A stretch of DNA of 64,000 nt, from NCBI RefSeq assembly GCF_024622505.1, contig NZ_JANKAS010000008.1, positions 59,274-123,273 on the forward strand. The letters run 5' to 3'. The position numbers were made by a program, and so were the translations under genes. The DNA comes from Irregularibacter muris. Lineage in GTDB: Bacteria; Bacillota; Clostridia; Eubacteriales; Garciellaceae. The notes under the pieces were generated by a model. It saw nothing but the letters and a program-made list of their open reading frames with translations. It ran no database searches and was not told the origin of the DNA. How positions within the stretch are numbered: position 1 is the stretch's first letter; every line of letters starts with the position of its first letter. Positions 26,301 through 34,507 of the stretch are shown piece by piece.

Positions 26301-26697
26301 TTTCGTGGTGGTGCTCTTAGCCATTTCAGCAGGAGCCCTAGCCTTTGTGGTATTATTTAACCTCACCAATATCAATATCACCGAAAGAATTAGAGAAATA
26401 GCCACCATCAAAGTATTGGGCTTTCGGGATAAGGAAGTATCCTCTTATGTCTATAGGGAAAATATTATTCTGACCATTATAGGCACTTTAGTAGGGTTGG
26501 TTTTAGGATTCCTATTTCACCGCTATGTCATGACCACCATGGAAGTTGATGCCATGATGTTTGGGAAAAATATTCATCCGATTAGTTATGGAATTGCGGC
26601 TATACTCACTATGCTGTTTTCCATACTGGTCAATTATTTTATGTACGATAAGCTGAAAAAAGTGAATATGGTAGAATCCCTTAAATCTGTTGAATAG
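23326..26697 (+). CDS. FtsX-like ABC permease with large coiled-coil domain
   Basis: The 1123-residue membrane protein has an N-terminal transmembrane helix (about 16-37) and a large extracytoplasmic region. Two FtsX/MacB core domains follow at about 585-720 and 765-1115. Two long Lys/Glu/Gln-rich coiled coils at about 258-375 and 458-562 interrupt the first extracellular part. TGATG overlap with the ATPase gene couples translation. Such MacB-like systems in Firmicutes often serve peptide-antibiotic resistance or envelope functions; the substrate here is unknown. Confidence 0.88.
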   Translation: MKKKSFYKDLIRSIYKSKARFLSILVIITIGVAFFAGINAGEPDMVLSADKYYKEHRLSDFKVISPTGFKEEDIQKVETIEGIEKVQGAYTKDLFLTSKEGNTSTVKLLSYHHGTNHDALNIPRIIEGRMPEKSGEIAIDHSHNVPEEIKLGSEITSSLPKGEKREDFLKKEKYKVVGIVQSPLYINFERGQTNMGDGSIDYYAYIPQEDFTMEKVTDLFIATKESKNLSAYTKEYDHHIKPIENSLKDIGMVSMKEETKELKEELNKGKKELEENKIKTENELAKAEKKLQDAEKEIAKGEQELKENEGKYQKELQEKKAQLEKGKKELEKGKAQYQESYNQWEEGHRLYTENQEKLTQSKAALDRAKQQLNSLQEAIQGLQDIRDNVSMGAMTEEEFTNLIGSIGVLSPDTAQYIKENFDPGDRFLGLKIRGVLDNALSTMKENHQGGQKSYQVGMAKYQEGLKELEEAKIQIDQGKAQLDQAKAEITANEKEISNGEKALTQGEKDLQSSLEEGKKELQQGKKELAKGRSTYEKEKADALKKIKEAEIEIKDAQRQIGEIPEEWFVISREGNPGYSTYGDDAQRIGALAKVFPLFFFLVAALVCLTTMTRMIEEERAQIGILKALGYNTLTISSKYLIYALLASLVGALLGLSIGFRLFPNAIMFAYKTMYNIPERLTPFHLNYSILSLLMAVVTTVSASLLATLQELRSTPAILMQPKAPKPGKRILLERITPLWKRLSFSHKVTARNIFRYKRRFFMTVIGIAGCTALLVTGLGIRDSVNAIMGKQFEDIFIYDGQIMLDRDKDFPEERLKTIVSSRQEIERDMSTLTESVNALTPGSSRTYEANLLVPEHPKALEEFFDLHERVSKEKVELKSDSAVITEKLSELLKVKVGDSFKYRDAHNNTYEIEVGAIVENYLSHYIYMTPEYYDEITLKNPQYNSIVFNVQDMEELHHGQFKEGLMEHGEVLGVVFTEKIADEFGKVLKSLNFVVVLLAISAGALAFVVLFNLTNINITERIREIATIKVLGFRDKEVSSYVYRENIILTIIGTLVGLVLGFLFHRYVMTTMEVDAMMFGKNIHPISYGIAAILTMLFSILVNYFMYDKLKKVNMVESLKSVE

Positions 26698-26707
26698 GAG
26701 GAGAAAC

Positions 26708-27283
26708 ATGCGGATTACTAAGGATCCTGAAATACGGAAACAGGAAATTATTGATAGGGCTAAGAAATTATTTGAGGAGAAAGGCATTCATAAGACTTCT
26801 ATAAGCGAAATAGCAAAGGAAGTAGGCGTTGCTAAGGGCTTGATTTATTACTATTTTTCCTCCAAGAATCAGCTAGTAGAAAGCGTCATAGAGCAATTTA
26901 TTTTAGGAATAGGAGAAGGATTGGAAGAGATCATGAAGAATGAGGAGTTGGACTTTTATTCTAAACTGACAGCCATCTTCCACCTTTATTTTGACTCTAT
27001 ACAAAAACACCCTGGGATATTTTCTCTATCCCTCGAGAACCCAGGAATATTCAGTTTAATAAGAAATAGATTGTCTGAAATAGCATTAATTCATGCCACG
27101 GATTTAATTACCTTGGGTATGAATCATGGCATAATCAATATTTCCTATCCAGAATATATGCTAAAAATTATTATACGAGGGCTTGGGGATTTATATATTG
27201 AAGGAGTGACTAATCCTGAAATACATGCAAGACTTATAGAACAGATATTGGGGTTAGGGAAAGGGAAACTTCAATTGAAGTAG
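26708..27283 (+). CDS. TetR/AcrR family regulator
   Basis: The 191-residue regulator has an N-terminal helix-turn-helix at about 25-47 (TSISEIAKEVGVAKGLIYYYF), typical of TetR, and a C-terminal ligand domain. The ATG at 26708 follows TAGGAGGAG. It is the third gene of the operon, ten bases after the permease gene, and probably represses the operon at the palindrome near 22570. Confidence 0.9.
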   Translation: MRITKDPEIRKQEIIDRAKKLFEEKGIHKTSISEIAKEVGVAKGLIYYYFSSKNQLVESVIEQFILGIGEGLEEIMKNEELDFYSKLTAIFHLYFDSIQKHPGIFSLSLENPGIFSLIRNRLSEIALIHATDLITLGMNHGIINISYPEYMLKIIIRGLGDLYIEGVTNPEIHARLIEQILGLGKGKLQLK

Positions 27284-27343
27284 AAGCATGAAATGATAAA
27301 AACAAGAGAAAAACAAAAAAAGCGACTAACGCTGCTCAAGTTC

Positions 27344-27378
27344 AAAAAAAGAATGGAGATATCTCCATTCTTTTTTTT
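27344..27378 (+). terminator. Terminator of the ABC/TetR operon
   Basis: AAAAAAAGAATGGAGAT and its exact complement form a perfect palindrome ending in eight Ts. Confidence 0.9.
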
Positions 27379-27380
27379 GA

Positions 27381-27520
27381 GACTGTTGAAAACCATAGAT
27401 AAAGGAAAACACCTGAATTTGTCATTGTGAGCATAGGGAAGAATCTAGCATTTAAGCTGGTTTAAGATTCTTCACTCCGCTACCTTCAGAATGACACAAA
27501 ACTGGACTTTTTCAACAACC
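27381..27520. mobile_element. MITE-like element with terminal inverted repeats
   Basis: A 140-base segment is bounded by GACTGTTGAAAA and the matching TTTTCAACAACC. Inside, GTCATT...GAAGAATCT and AGATTCTTC...AGAATGAC form a long imperfect hairpin. No coding frame exists. The plan is that of a non-autonomous miniature element. Target-site duplications are not obvious. Confidence 0.6.
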
Positions 27521-27566
27521 TGCAACGGCCATAGCCGCTTTTTATATTTGAAAGTTTATGAACAAA

Positions 27567-27950
27567 TTAAAATTTCATTTCCCGCTGTTTTAAACTTTTA
27601 ATTCTTTCGTCACTATTTTTAAGAAAATCAGTTAACATATTTTCGAAGGACTCTTTAGGCTTAGGTTTGGGTTTGGGCTTATTTGAAGTGAAGCTTCTAT
27701 TTTGTTGGCTAGGCTTTTTTTCCAAGGCCTTAATAGAAAGTTCTATTTTATTATCCTCTTTCACCCTAAGAATTTTTACGCTGATTTCTTGTCCTTCCTT
27801 TAAATAATCATTGACGTCTTTTACATATTCGTTTGATATCTCTGAAATATGGCATAAACCTATTTTGTCCTCTGCAAGTTTAATAAAAGCTCCATACTTG
27901 GTAATTCCAGAAACTACACCTTTTACAACTTCTCCACTTTTTAATGACAT
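27567..27950 (-). CDS. S1-domain RNA-binding protein (YugI/general stress protein 13 type)
   Basis: The 127-residue protein has one S1/OB fold at about 1-75 (GEVVKGVVSGITKYGAFIKL, then GLCHISEIS). A lysine/proline-rich linker (KPKPKPK) and a short helical tail follow. Such proteins associate with ribosomes or RNA. AAGGAGG lies twelve bases before the chosen ATG, a long spacing; an ATG at 27980 would place that site inside the gene. It is monocistronic on the minus strand. Confidence 0.85.
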   Translation of the reverse strand: MSLKSGEVVKGVVSGITKYGAFIKLAEDKIGLCHISEISNEYVKDVNDYLKEGQEISVKILRVKEDNKIELSIKALEKKPSQQNRSFTSNKPKPKPKPKESFENMLTDFLKNSDERIKSLKQREMKF

Positions 27951-28095
27951 TAAAATAATTTTCCTCCTTGTATTTATCATTACTATCTATTATATGCTAA
28001 GTGGGCTATAAAGTAAAACCAAAGGCCTTGGCAAAATCAAAAATTTAAGAAAGAATAAGGGAGAAAGAGGAAGAATATGTAAATCAGAAAAGTGA

Positions 28096-28125
28096 TAGAC
28101 AAAAATCGACAAAATTTGATATAAT
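28096..28125 (+). promoter_or_regulatory. Possible promoter of the AbgT gene
   Basis: TAGACA and TATAAT are 18 bases apart, 60 bases before the chosen TTG start. Confidence 0.5.
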
Positions 28126-28185
28126 AAAAAAGTTAATGCTTTGCCCCTCTGCTTTAGCACTCAAAAAATGAAAGGAGAGAGACAA

Positions 28186-29715
28186 TTGAAAAAGGTTCAA
28201 ACAAAGAAAAAAAATGGATTATTCAATAGATTTTTAAACGTCGTAGAAACAGCAGGAAATAAACTACCCCATCCAGTGACTATTTTTATTCTCTTTGCAC
28301 TTTTGGTTATTGTAATTTCAGAAATTTCCTACAGAGCAGGAGTAAAGGTAAGTTTTTATGATGCTAAATCCAAAAGTGAACAAACCCTATCTGCAATATC
28401 TTTGATGAATGCTGAAGGTTTAAGATATATGATTAATACTGCGGTCTCAAATTTTACTAGTTTTGCACCACTGGGTACAGTATTGGTAGCTATGCTTGGG
28501 GTAGGAGTGGCGGAAGGAACGGGACTGATTAATGCTGCATTAAAAAGATTGGTACTCAGTACACCTAAAGGATTGATTACAGCAGTGGTAGTTTTTGCTG
28601 GGGTAATGTCCAATATCGCATCTGATGCAGGTTATGTGGTACTGGTTCCCCTAGGAGCCCTTGTGTTTTTAGGCTTTAAAAGGCATCCCATAGCTGGTTT
28701 AGCTGCTGCCTTTGCAGGAGTTTCAGGAGGATTTTCAGCCAATTTATTATTAGGAACATTAGATCCTATGTTGGCTGGAATAACAAATGAAGCCTTAAAT
28801 GCTGGGGGAATAGATGCTACAATTTTACCCACTGCTAATTTTTACTTTTTATTTGTATCAACTTTCCTCATCACCATTTTAGGGACTTTGGTTACTGAAA
28901 AGATTGTAGAGCCAAGATTAGGAGAATATCGAGGGATAGACCCTAATGAATCCATGGAAGTTACTAAAGAGGAAAAAAGAGGGCTGGTAGCAGCAGGTAT
29001 TTCTCTCTTACTATTTATTGCTCTATTGTTATTTTTAACCCTTCCTCAAAATGCCATATTAAAGGTGGAAGGAAATCTAGATGCCTTTATTCATGATGGG
29101 TTAGTTCCCATGATTATGCTATTTTTCCTCATTCCTGGTTTAGTTTATGGCGTGGTTTCAGGAAGCATCAAAAACGACAAAGATGTGGTACAGGCAATGT
29201 CAAAATCTATGGCCACTATGGGAGGGTATTTGGTACTATCCTTCTTTGCTGCTCAGTTTATTCAATATTTCTCCTATACCAATTTAGGAACAGTATTGGC
29301 AGTAAGTGGGGCAGAGTTTCTAAAGGGGATAGGCTTTACAGGGTTCCCACTGGTTATTGCCTTCATTCTTGTAGCCGCCTTTATCAATCTATTTATAGGA
29401 TCAGCCTCTGCTAAATGGGGCATTATGGCACCGGTTTTTGTTCCTATGTTATATCAATTAGGTTTTACACCAGAATTTACTCAGTTGGCCTATCGTATAG
29501 GGGATTCTACAACAAATATTATATCTCCTTTGATGTCCTACTTTGCAGTTATTGTGGTATTTGCCCAAAAATATGATGAAGATTCTGGTATAGGCACACT
29601 GATTTCTACCATGTTACCTTACTCATTAATATTTTTAGTGGGTTGGATATTCTTGCTGGCCCTTTGGTATGTACTAGGTTTCCCCATAGGACCCAATGCC
29701 TTTATCAATCTATAA
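28186..29715 (+). CDS. AbgT family transporter
   Basis: The 509-residue integral membrane protein has about 12 hydrophobic segments and the AbgT/YdaH motifs: NKLPHPVTIF, SNIASDAGYVVLVPLGA and PLMSYFAVIVVFAQKY. Family members carry p-aminobenzoyl-glutamate or sulfonamides. The start is read as TTG at 28186, six bases after AAAGGAGAG; the ATG at 28168 lacks a site. M20 and M29 peptidase genes downstream suggest an amino-acyl or dipeptide-like substrate, as in E. coli abgAB-abgT. Confidence 0.88.
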   Translation: MKKVQTKKKNGLFNRFLNVVETAGNKLPHPVTIFILFALLVIVISEISYRAGVKVSFYDAKSKSEQTLSAISLMNAEGLRYMINTAVSNFTSFAPLGTVLVAMLGVGVAEGTGLINAALKRLVLSTPKGLITAVVVFAGVMSNIASDAGYVVLVPLGALVFLGFKRHPIAGLAAAFAGVSGGFSANLLLGTLDPMLAGITNEALNAGGIDATILPTANFYFLFVSTFLITILGTLVTEKIVEPRLGEYRGIDPNESMEVTKEEKRGLVAAGISLLLFIALLLFLTLPQNAILKVEGNLDAFIHDGLVPMIMLFFLIPGLVYGVVSGSIKNDKDVVQAMSKSMATMGGYLVLSFFAAQFIQYFSYTNLGTVLAVSGAEFLKGIGFTGFPLVIAFILVAAFINLFIGSASAKWGIMAPVFVPMLYQLGFTPEFTQLAYRIGDSTTNIISPLMSYFAVIVVFAQKYDEDSGIGTLISTMLPYSLIFLVGWIFLLALWYVLGFPIGPNAFINL

Positions 29716-29735
29716 AAGTTCAAAAATTATTTTAA

Positions 29736-29766
29736 GCACCCTAGAATACTAGGGTGCCTTGTTTTA
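29736..29766 (+). terminator. Terminator after the AbgT gene
   Basis: GCACCCTAG and CTAGGGTGC flank AATA and are followed by CTTGTTTT. Confidence 0.8.
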
Positions 29767-29803
29767 TTCCATAGAAAAATTCTGCTTTCCTATGGAATAA
29801 AAC
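29761..29803. repeat. 14-bp inverted repeat after the AbgT terminator
   Basis: GTTTTATTCCATAG and CTATGGAATAAAAC pair perfectly around a 15-base loop. GGGGAATTGCCCC follows near 29818-29830. The gap 29804-29993 also has a GGCAGCA/TGCTGC hairpin at about 29902-29920 before a T-rich stretch, and no gene. Confidence 0.45.
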
Positions 29804-29993
29804 AAGAGAGCTGTGGAGGGGAATTGCCCCTACCGTATTAGGAAACCGCACTAGAATCCTGTCTTTTGTCATAAGGGTGGAAAACCTAGACTTGCTAGAG
29901 GAGGCAGCATTGCTGCTTCTTTTACTTTTTGTGTGATAAATATTATAATAAGAAGAATACTAAGAAGGAAAATTATGAACAAGGAGGAAGAAT

Positions 29994-31103
29994 ATGATAA
30001 ATGAAGAAAGAATTGTACAAGAGTTTATGAAATATGTGCAAATTGATAGCCCAACAAAAAAAGAAAAGCAATTTGCAGATTTTATTACTAAGGAATTAAG
30101 ATCCCTGGGACTTGAGGTTTACATAGATAATGTAGGAGAAAAGTGTGGCAGTGATAGCGGCAATGTCATTGCAAAACTGACTGGCAATAAGGATGTAGAG
30201 CCTATATTATTTAGTTGCCACATGGATACCGTTTCCCCTGGTGAGGGTATAAAGCCTGTGTGTAGAGATGGAGTTATTTATTCTGATGGTACCACCATAC
30301 TAGGTGCTGATGATAAGGCAGGGATAGCGGCAATAGTAGAAGCATTAAAAACCATAAAAGAGAATAATATAGATCATGGCCCCATTGAAATCCTGTTGAG
30401 CATAAGTGAAGAAGGAGGACTTTACGGAGCAAAGTACTTAGATTATAGTCAAATTCAATCAAAAAGAGCCATTGTACTCGATAGTGGAGGATCTCCAGGA
30501 GAGATTATTGTCCAAGGCCCTGCCCAGGATCAATTTGAGGTGAAAATCATAGGAAAGCCTGCCCATGCAGGAGTGTCCCCAGAGGAGGGGATAAGTGCTA
30601 TTCATGTAGCCGCCCATGCGATTAGCAAAATGAACTTGCTAAGAATAGATGAGGATACCACGGCCAATATTGGTACCATCCAAGGGGGAATAGCTACCAA
30701 CGTTGTAGCTCCTGAGGTGATCCTTCAGGCAGAGGCCAGAAGTTTAAATGATGAAAAATTAGACAGACAAACTGACCATATGGTGAAGTGCTTTGAAGAG
30801 ACGGCCAAAGAATTTGGTGCAAAGGCAGAAATCAAAAGAGAAAGACAGTATGGGGCTTTTAAAGTAGAAGAAAATGATGAAATTGTAACTCTTGTAAAGA
30901 AAGCCTGTGAGAATTTAAAGATCAAACCCCACACTGCAAAAACAGGGGGTGGCAGTGACACCAATGTGATTAATACCAAGGGAATAAAGGCTGTAAATCT
31001 AGGTACAGGGGAAAGAAAACCCCATACCCTAGAGGAATATATCAGTATAGAGGATTTAGTGAATATCTCTAAGTTGGTGTTGGAGATTATCAAGGAAGCT
31101 TAA
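29994..31103 (+). CDS. M20 family peptidase (PepT-like)
   Basis: The 369-residue cytoplasmic zinc peptidase resembles the PepT-like group. Metal and catalytic motifs are visible: CHMDTV (His and Asp), GADDKAG (bridging Asp) and SEEGG (catalytic Glu). A dimerisation insert holds GKPAHAGVSPEEG, and the last ligand lies in KPHTLEEY. AAGGAGG precedes the ATG. Its place after an AbgT transporter suggests it splits the imported conjugate or a di/tripeptide. Confidence 0.88.
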   Translation: MINEERIVQEFMKYVQIDSPTKKEKQFADFITKELRSLGLEVYIDNVGEKCGSDSGNVIAKLTGNKDVEPILFSCHMDTVSPGEGIKPVCRDGVIYSDGTTILGADDKAGIAAIVEALKTIKENNIDHGPIEILLSISEEGGLYGAKYLDYSQIQSKRAIVLDSGGSPGEIIVQGPAQDQFEVKIIGKPAHAGVSPEEGISAIHVAAHAISKMNLLRIDEDTTANIGTIQGGIATNVVAPEVILQAEARSLNDEKLDRQTDHMVKCFEETAKEFGAKAEIKRERQYGAFKVEENDEIVTLVKKACENLKIKPHTAKTGGGSDTNVINTKGIKAVNLGTGERKPHTLEEYISIEDLVNISKLVLEIIKEA

Positions 31104-31192
31104 AAACTGGGATAAGGGATAGGAGGGATGAGATCTCTTATCCCAAAATACATAATATAAGGCAATAAATATCAAAGATAGGAGTGAACAAA

Positions 31193-32422
31193 TTGAAAGA
31201 AGAATTATTAAAAAAATATGCCCGCTTGCTAGTGAAAAAGGGGCTAAATCTCCAAAAGGATCAAATTCTTGTTATTGGCTCCCCAGTAGAATGTGCTGAT
31301 TTTACAAGAGTAGTAGCAGAGATTGCCTATAAAGAGGGCGCCCACGATGTCGTAATCAATTGGAATGATGAAAAGTTTTCTAAGGTAAAATATTTACATG
31401 CTCCTGAAAAGGTATTTGAAGAATTTCCCCAATGGAGAAAGGATATGTTCTTGGACTATTCTAGACAGGGTGCCGCTTTTTTAAGCATTGCCGCCTCTGA
31501 TCCAGAGCTAATGAAGGATGTAGATCCCCAAAGAATGGCCACAGCAAGTAAAACAGCTAGTATAGCTTTAAAAGAGCATCAGGAAAATCTCATGGCCAAT
31601 AAAAACACTTGGTGTGTAGCCTCTATCCCCACTAAGTCTTGGGCAGAAAAAGTTTTCCCAGAATTAAAGGGAGAAGAAGCGATAGAAAAACTATGGGACA
31701 CCATATTTAAAACTGTACGAGTGGACAAAGAAGATCCAGTAGCCGCTTGGGAAGAACATCTTGCTAGCCTAAAAAGACATATGGAGATTTTAAATAAGCA
31801 CAACTTTAAGACTCTTCATTACAAAAACTCTTTAGGTACAGATTTGACCATTGAACTACCTGAAAATCATTTATGGTTAGGAGGGTCAGAATTTACGCCC
31901 AAGGGAGTAGAATTTATCGCCAACATGCCTACCGAGGAAGTATTTACATTGCCTAAAAAGACAGGCGTAAATGGAAAGGTAGTTAGTTCCAAGCCTCTAA
32001 ATTATAATGGAAATTTAATCGAGAACTTTACCTTAACTTTTAAAGATGGAAAAATCGTAGAATTTGATGCCCAAGAGGGCTATGAAACCTTAAAGACCCT
32101 AATAGAAACCGACCAAGGCTCCCATTATCTTGGGGAAGTCGCCCTAGTACCCTATGATTCTCCTATTTCTAATTCTAACATCTTATTTTATAATACCCTA
32201 TTTGACGAGAATGCTTCTTGTCATTTAGCCATTGGAAAAGCCTATCCCGTATGTGTAAAAAATGGGGAAAATATGACTCCAGAGGAATTGGAAAAAGCGG
32301 GGGTCAATGACTCCCTAACCCATGAAGACTTTATGGTGGGGACTAAGGACCTTGAAATTATAGGCGTGACCCAGGAGGGGAAAGAAATACAAGTCTTTAA
32401 AAATGGAAATTTTGCTTTTTAG
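31193..32422 (+). CDS. M29 family aminopeptidase (AmpS/PepS type)
   Basis: The 409-residue cytoplasmic thermophilic-aminopeptidase-family enzyme contains the M29 motifs: GVEFIANMPTEEVFTLP with metal-binding glutamates, CHLAIG and HEDFMVGTKDLEI. The start is read as TTG at 31193 because TAGGAG lies at a good distance. A GTG at 31184 directly abuts that site. It probably acts with the M20 peptidase upstream in peptide use. Confidence 0.9.
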   Translation: MKEELLKKYARLLVKKGLNLQKDQILVIGSPVECADFTRVVAEIAYKEGAHDVVINWNDEKFSKVKYLHAPEKVFEEFPQWRKDMFLDYSRQGAAFLSIAASDPELMKDVDPQRMATASKTASIALKEHQENLMANKNTWCVASIPTKSWAEKVFPELKGEEAIEKLWDTIFKTVRVDKEDPVAAWEEHLASLKRHMEILNKHNFKTLHYKNSLGTDLTIELPENHLWLGGSEFTPKGVEFIANMPTEEVFTLPKKTGVNGKVVSSKPLNYNGNLIENFTLTFKDGKIVEFDAQEGYETLKTLIETDQGSHYLGEVALVPYDSPISNSNILFYNTLFDENASCHLAIGKAYPVCVKNGENMTPEELEKAGVNDSLTHEDFMVGTKDLEIIGVTQEGKEIQVFKNGNFAF

Positions 32423-32505
32423 AGGATGGAATAAAGGCTAAATGAATGATGAGCGGTAAAAGAAGAACTATGAGTGCTTATTCTTTTCCATAAGAGATTT
32501 TCTAT

Positions 32506-32554
32506 ATCCCAAGAGACTACTGATGATTTTGATCAGTAGTCTCTTGGGATTTTA
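32506..32554. terminator. Bidirectional terminator between M29 and DUF4230 genes
   Basis: ATCCCAAGAGACTACTGAT and its exact complement form a 19-bp stem around a short loop, followed by TTTT. Confidence 0.9.
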
Positions 32555-33148
32555 ATGAGAAGGTTTAAATTTCATATCAATATCATTAAATCCCATTTCT
32601 TTTAGCAGGGCTAGGAGAAGTTTTTCGGCTTGTGCATTGGCTTCCAATAAAAATCCTTTTTCCTGTAATTCCTCCTCCATTTTTTTCTTTTCTTTTTCGA
32701 GTCTTTCAAAGACCTCTTGAATTTTTATCTTATTGAATAATCCTGACTTTTCATCATAGACCACGACATCTTCTTCGTTGATGACATTATCAGTAAATTG
32801 GGCGCTGGGGAGTGTCAAGACAATCTGATTTTCCTGGGATATGCGAATATCTATATTTTTTAGATCCACCCCTGCCTTAATATATCCCTCATAAACAATC
32901 AAAAAAGATTTTGTGGTAAAGGGGAGTTCTAATCCCTTTAATTGTTTAGAATCTTCATAGGAGATAATATTTTTATACTGATATTTTAAAGTGGTTAGTT
33001 CACCTAGGGATAATATTTTCTTTTCTAGGATTTGGGAATCTACGATCTCCTGGGGAGGACTTTTAAGACTGAAAAAGATAAATAAACCTATAAGGAACAA
33101 TAGAGAGAGAAGAATGATTCTCTCTTTTCTATATTTTATTTTAAACAT
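32552..33148 (-). CDS. DUF4230 family membrane-anchored protein
   Basis: The 198-residue protein has one N-terminal transmembrane segment at about 12-28 and an extracytoplasmic domain. The pattern LGELTTLKYQYKN...ITLPSAQ is typical of DUF4230. A charged helix at about 148-175 follows. AAGGAGA lies seven bases before the ATG. Function is unknown. A small hairpin (GCAGC/GCTGC near 33174) lies in its leader. Confidence 0.75.
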   Translation of the reverse strand: MFKIKYRKERIILLSLLFLIGLFIFFSLKSPPQEIVDSQILEKKILSLGELTTLKYQYKNIISYEDSKQLKGLELPFTTKSFLIVYEGYIKAGVDLKNIDIRISQENQIVLTLPSAQFTDNVINEEDVVVYDEKSGLFNKIKIQEVFERLEKEKKKMEEELQEKGFLLEANAQAEKLLLALLKEMGFNDIDMKFKPSH

Positions 33149-33366
33149 TTTAAATCTCCTTCACACGAGAATAGCAGCAAAGCTGCTTCAGCAAAATGGG
33201 AAAGCTTGATCTTTTGCCAGCAAGACCAATTTTCTTATTTTAGAATAAAAGATCATATAATAAAGATTATTTCGTTGGATTAGAAATAATTACAAAAGCT
33301 TTTATTGATTAAGGGGGTTTTTTGTATCTTTCCAATAAAGAAAGGTGACAGAATATTTATACTATA

Positions 33367-33395
33367 TTGACAATCAAAGACTGAAGCACTATAAT
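33367..33395 (+). promoter_or_regulatory. Consensus promoter of azlCD
   Basis: Perfect TTGACA and TATAAT boxes are exactly 17 bases apart, with transcription expected near 33402. Confidence 0.88.
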
Positions 33396-33454
33396 AGCTA
33401 CTAATATTCAAGAGCAAGATACAGTATACACAAGAAAGAATGGAGAGACAGATT

Positions 33455-34165
33455 ATGGCAAGGAAATTAGCACAAAAGGAAGAAATAAAAAAAGGATTGG
33501 TGGATGGATTGCCTATCGTTATTGGTTATATCCCTATAGCTATGGCCTTTGGCATATTATCTAAGACGTCCGGTATAGGGTTTTTGGATAGCTTTTTATT
33601 TTCAGTCATGGTTTTTGCGGGAGCCAGTCAGTTCATGGCACTGAATTTATTAAATGCAGGAGTGGGCTTAGGAGAAATTATCTTAACCACTCTATTGGTT
33701 AATTTTAGACATTTTCTCATGAGTGCTTCTCTAGCGGGGAGAATACCAAAGTGTGGGAAAAAATGGCTCCCCTTATTGGCCTTTGGGATAACCGATGAAG
33801 CCTTTTCAGTGATTTCCTTTAAAGAGGGAGAACTTAGTCGAGAATATATACTCACTCTGCAGATGATCTCTTATCTATCATGGGTAGGGGGAACGGTATT
33901 GGGGTATCTTCTTGGAGCAGTATTGCCGGAGACCATTCAAGCTAGTATGGGAGTGGGCTTATATGCCATGTTTGTAGCTATTTTAATCCCTGAAGCGAAA
34001 AAGTCTAAAAAGATTGCTTTTTTAGCTATTCTTTCAGGTATGGTAAATACCTTGCTTTCCTATTTGGAAATCTTACCTCAAGGATGGAATATTGTTTTAT
34101 CTATTCTATTGGTTTCCCTTATAGGAGTATATTTATTTGAAAGAAAGGAGGCATCCTATGAGTAA
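33455..34165 (+). CDS. azlC: AzlC family branched-chain amino acid exporter subunit
   Basis: The 236-residue membrane protein has several hydrophobic segments and AzlC motifs: GYIPIAMAFG, VFAGASQFMAL and NFRHFLMSASL. With AzlD it forms a branched-chain amino acid or analogue exporter. The ATG at 33455 follows GGAGAG; the ATG at 33440 lies upstream of that site. It overlaps azlD by eight bases, so translation is probably coupled. Confidence 0.9.
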   Translation: MARKLAQKEEIKKGLVDGLPIVIGYIPIAMAFGILSKTSGIGFLDSFLFSVMVFAGASQFMALNLLNAGVGLGEIILTTLLVNFRHFLMSASLAGRIPKCGKKWLPLLAFGITDEAFSVISFKEGELSREYILTLQMISYLSWVGGTVLGYLLGAVLPETIQASMGVGLYAMFVAILIPEAKKSKKIAFLAILSGMVNTLLSYLEILPQGWNIVLSILLVSLIGVYLFERKEASYE

Positions 34166-34460
34166 TTATTTATTTCTTATTTTAGCTATGGCCTTAGTTA
34201 CCTATATACCTAGATACTTGCCCCTTGCCATGATATCCAAAAGGGAGTTGCCTCCTAGATTACATGAGTTTTTAAAATATATCCCCTGTACGGCTTTGGG
34301 GGCGCTCATTATCCCAGGAGTTTTTACAGCCACCCCCAAAATACCTATGGCTTCCCTAGGAGGAATAGCCTTTGCCTTTATCTATGGTTGGTATAAGGGG
34401 GGAATAATCGTATCGGTGTTGGGTTCTATATTGGTAGCCTTTATCCTACTGTCTCTTTGA
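34158..34460 (+). CDS. azlD: AzlD family transporter small subunit
   Basis: The 100-residue membrane protein has three to four hydrophobic segments and the AzlD pattern YIPRYLPL near the N-terminus. AAAGGAGG within the end of azlC is its ribosome site. A terminator follows directly. Confidence 0.9.
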   Translation: MSNYLFLILAMALVTYIPRYLPLAMISKRELPPRLHEFLKYIPCTALGALIIPGVFTATPKIPMASLGGIAFAFIYGWYKGGIIVSVLGSILVAFILLSL

Positions 34461-34465
34461 TATAG

Positions 34466-34490
34466 AAAAAGCTCCCATCAGGGAGCTTTT
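34466..34490. terminator. Terminator after azlCD
   Basis: AAAAGCTCCC and GGGAGCTTTT flank ATCA; the A and T runs suit both strands. Confidence 0.85.
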
Positions 34491-34507
34491 ATCCTCAATA
34501 ATAGCAC

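Larger units (their letters stand above)
27317..27543. repeat. Imperfect long inverted repeat split by inserted DNA
   Basis: AAAAAGCGACTAACGCTGC (27317-27335) pairs imperfectly with the segment 27522-27543 (GCAACGG...CCGCTTTTT). The outer eight bases match perfectly. A terminator and a MITE-like element lie between the arms. Confidence 0.4.

Noticed and set aside
27421..27516. Possible CRISPR or rRNA-type repeat because of short inverted segments
   Set aside because: There are no regular spacers or repeated units; the layout fits one MITE-like hairpin element.
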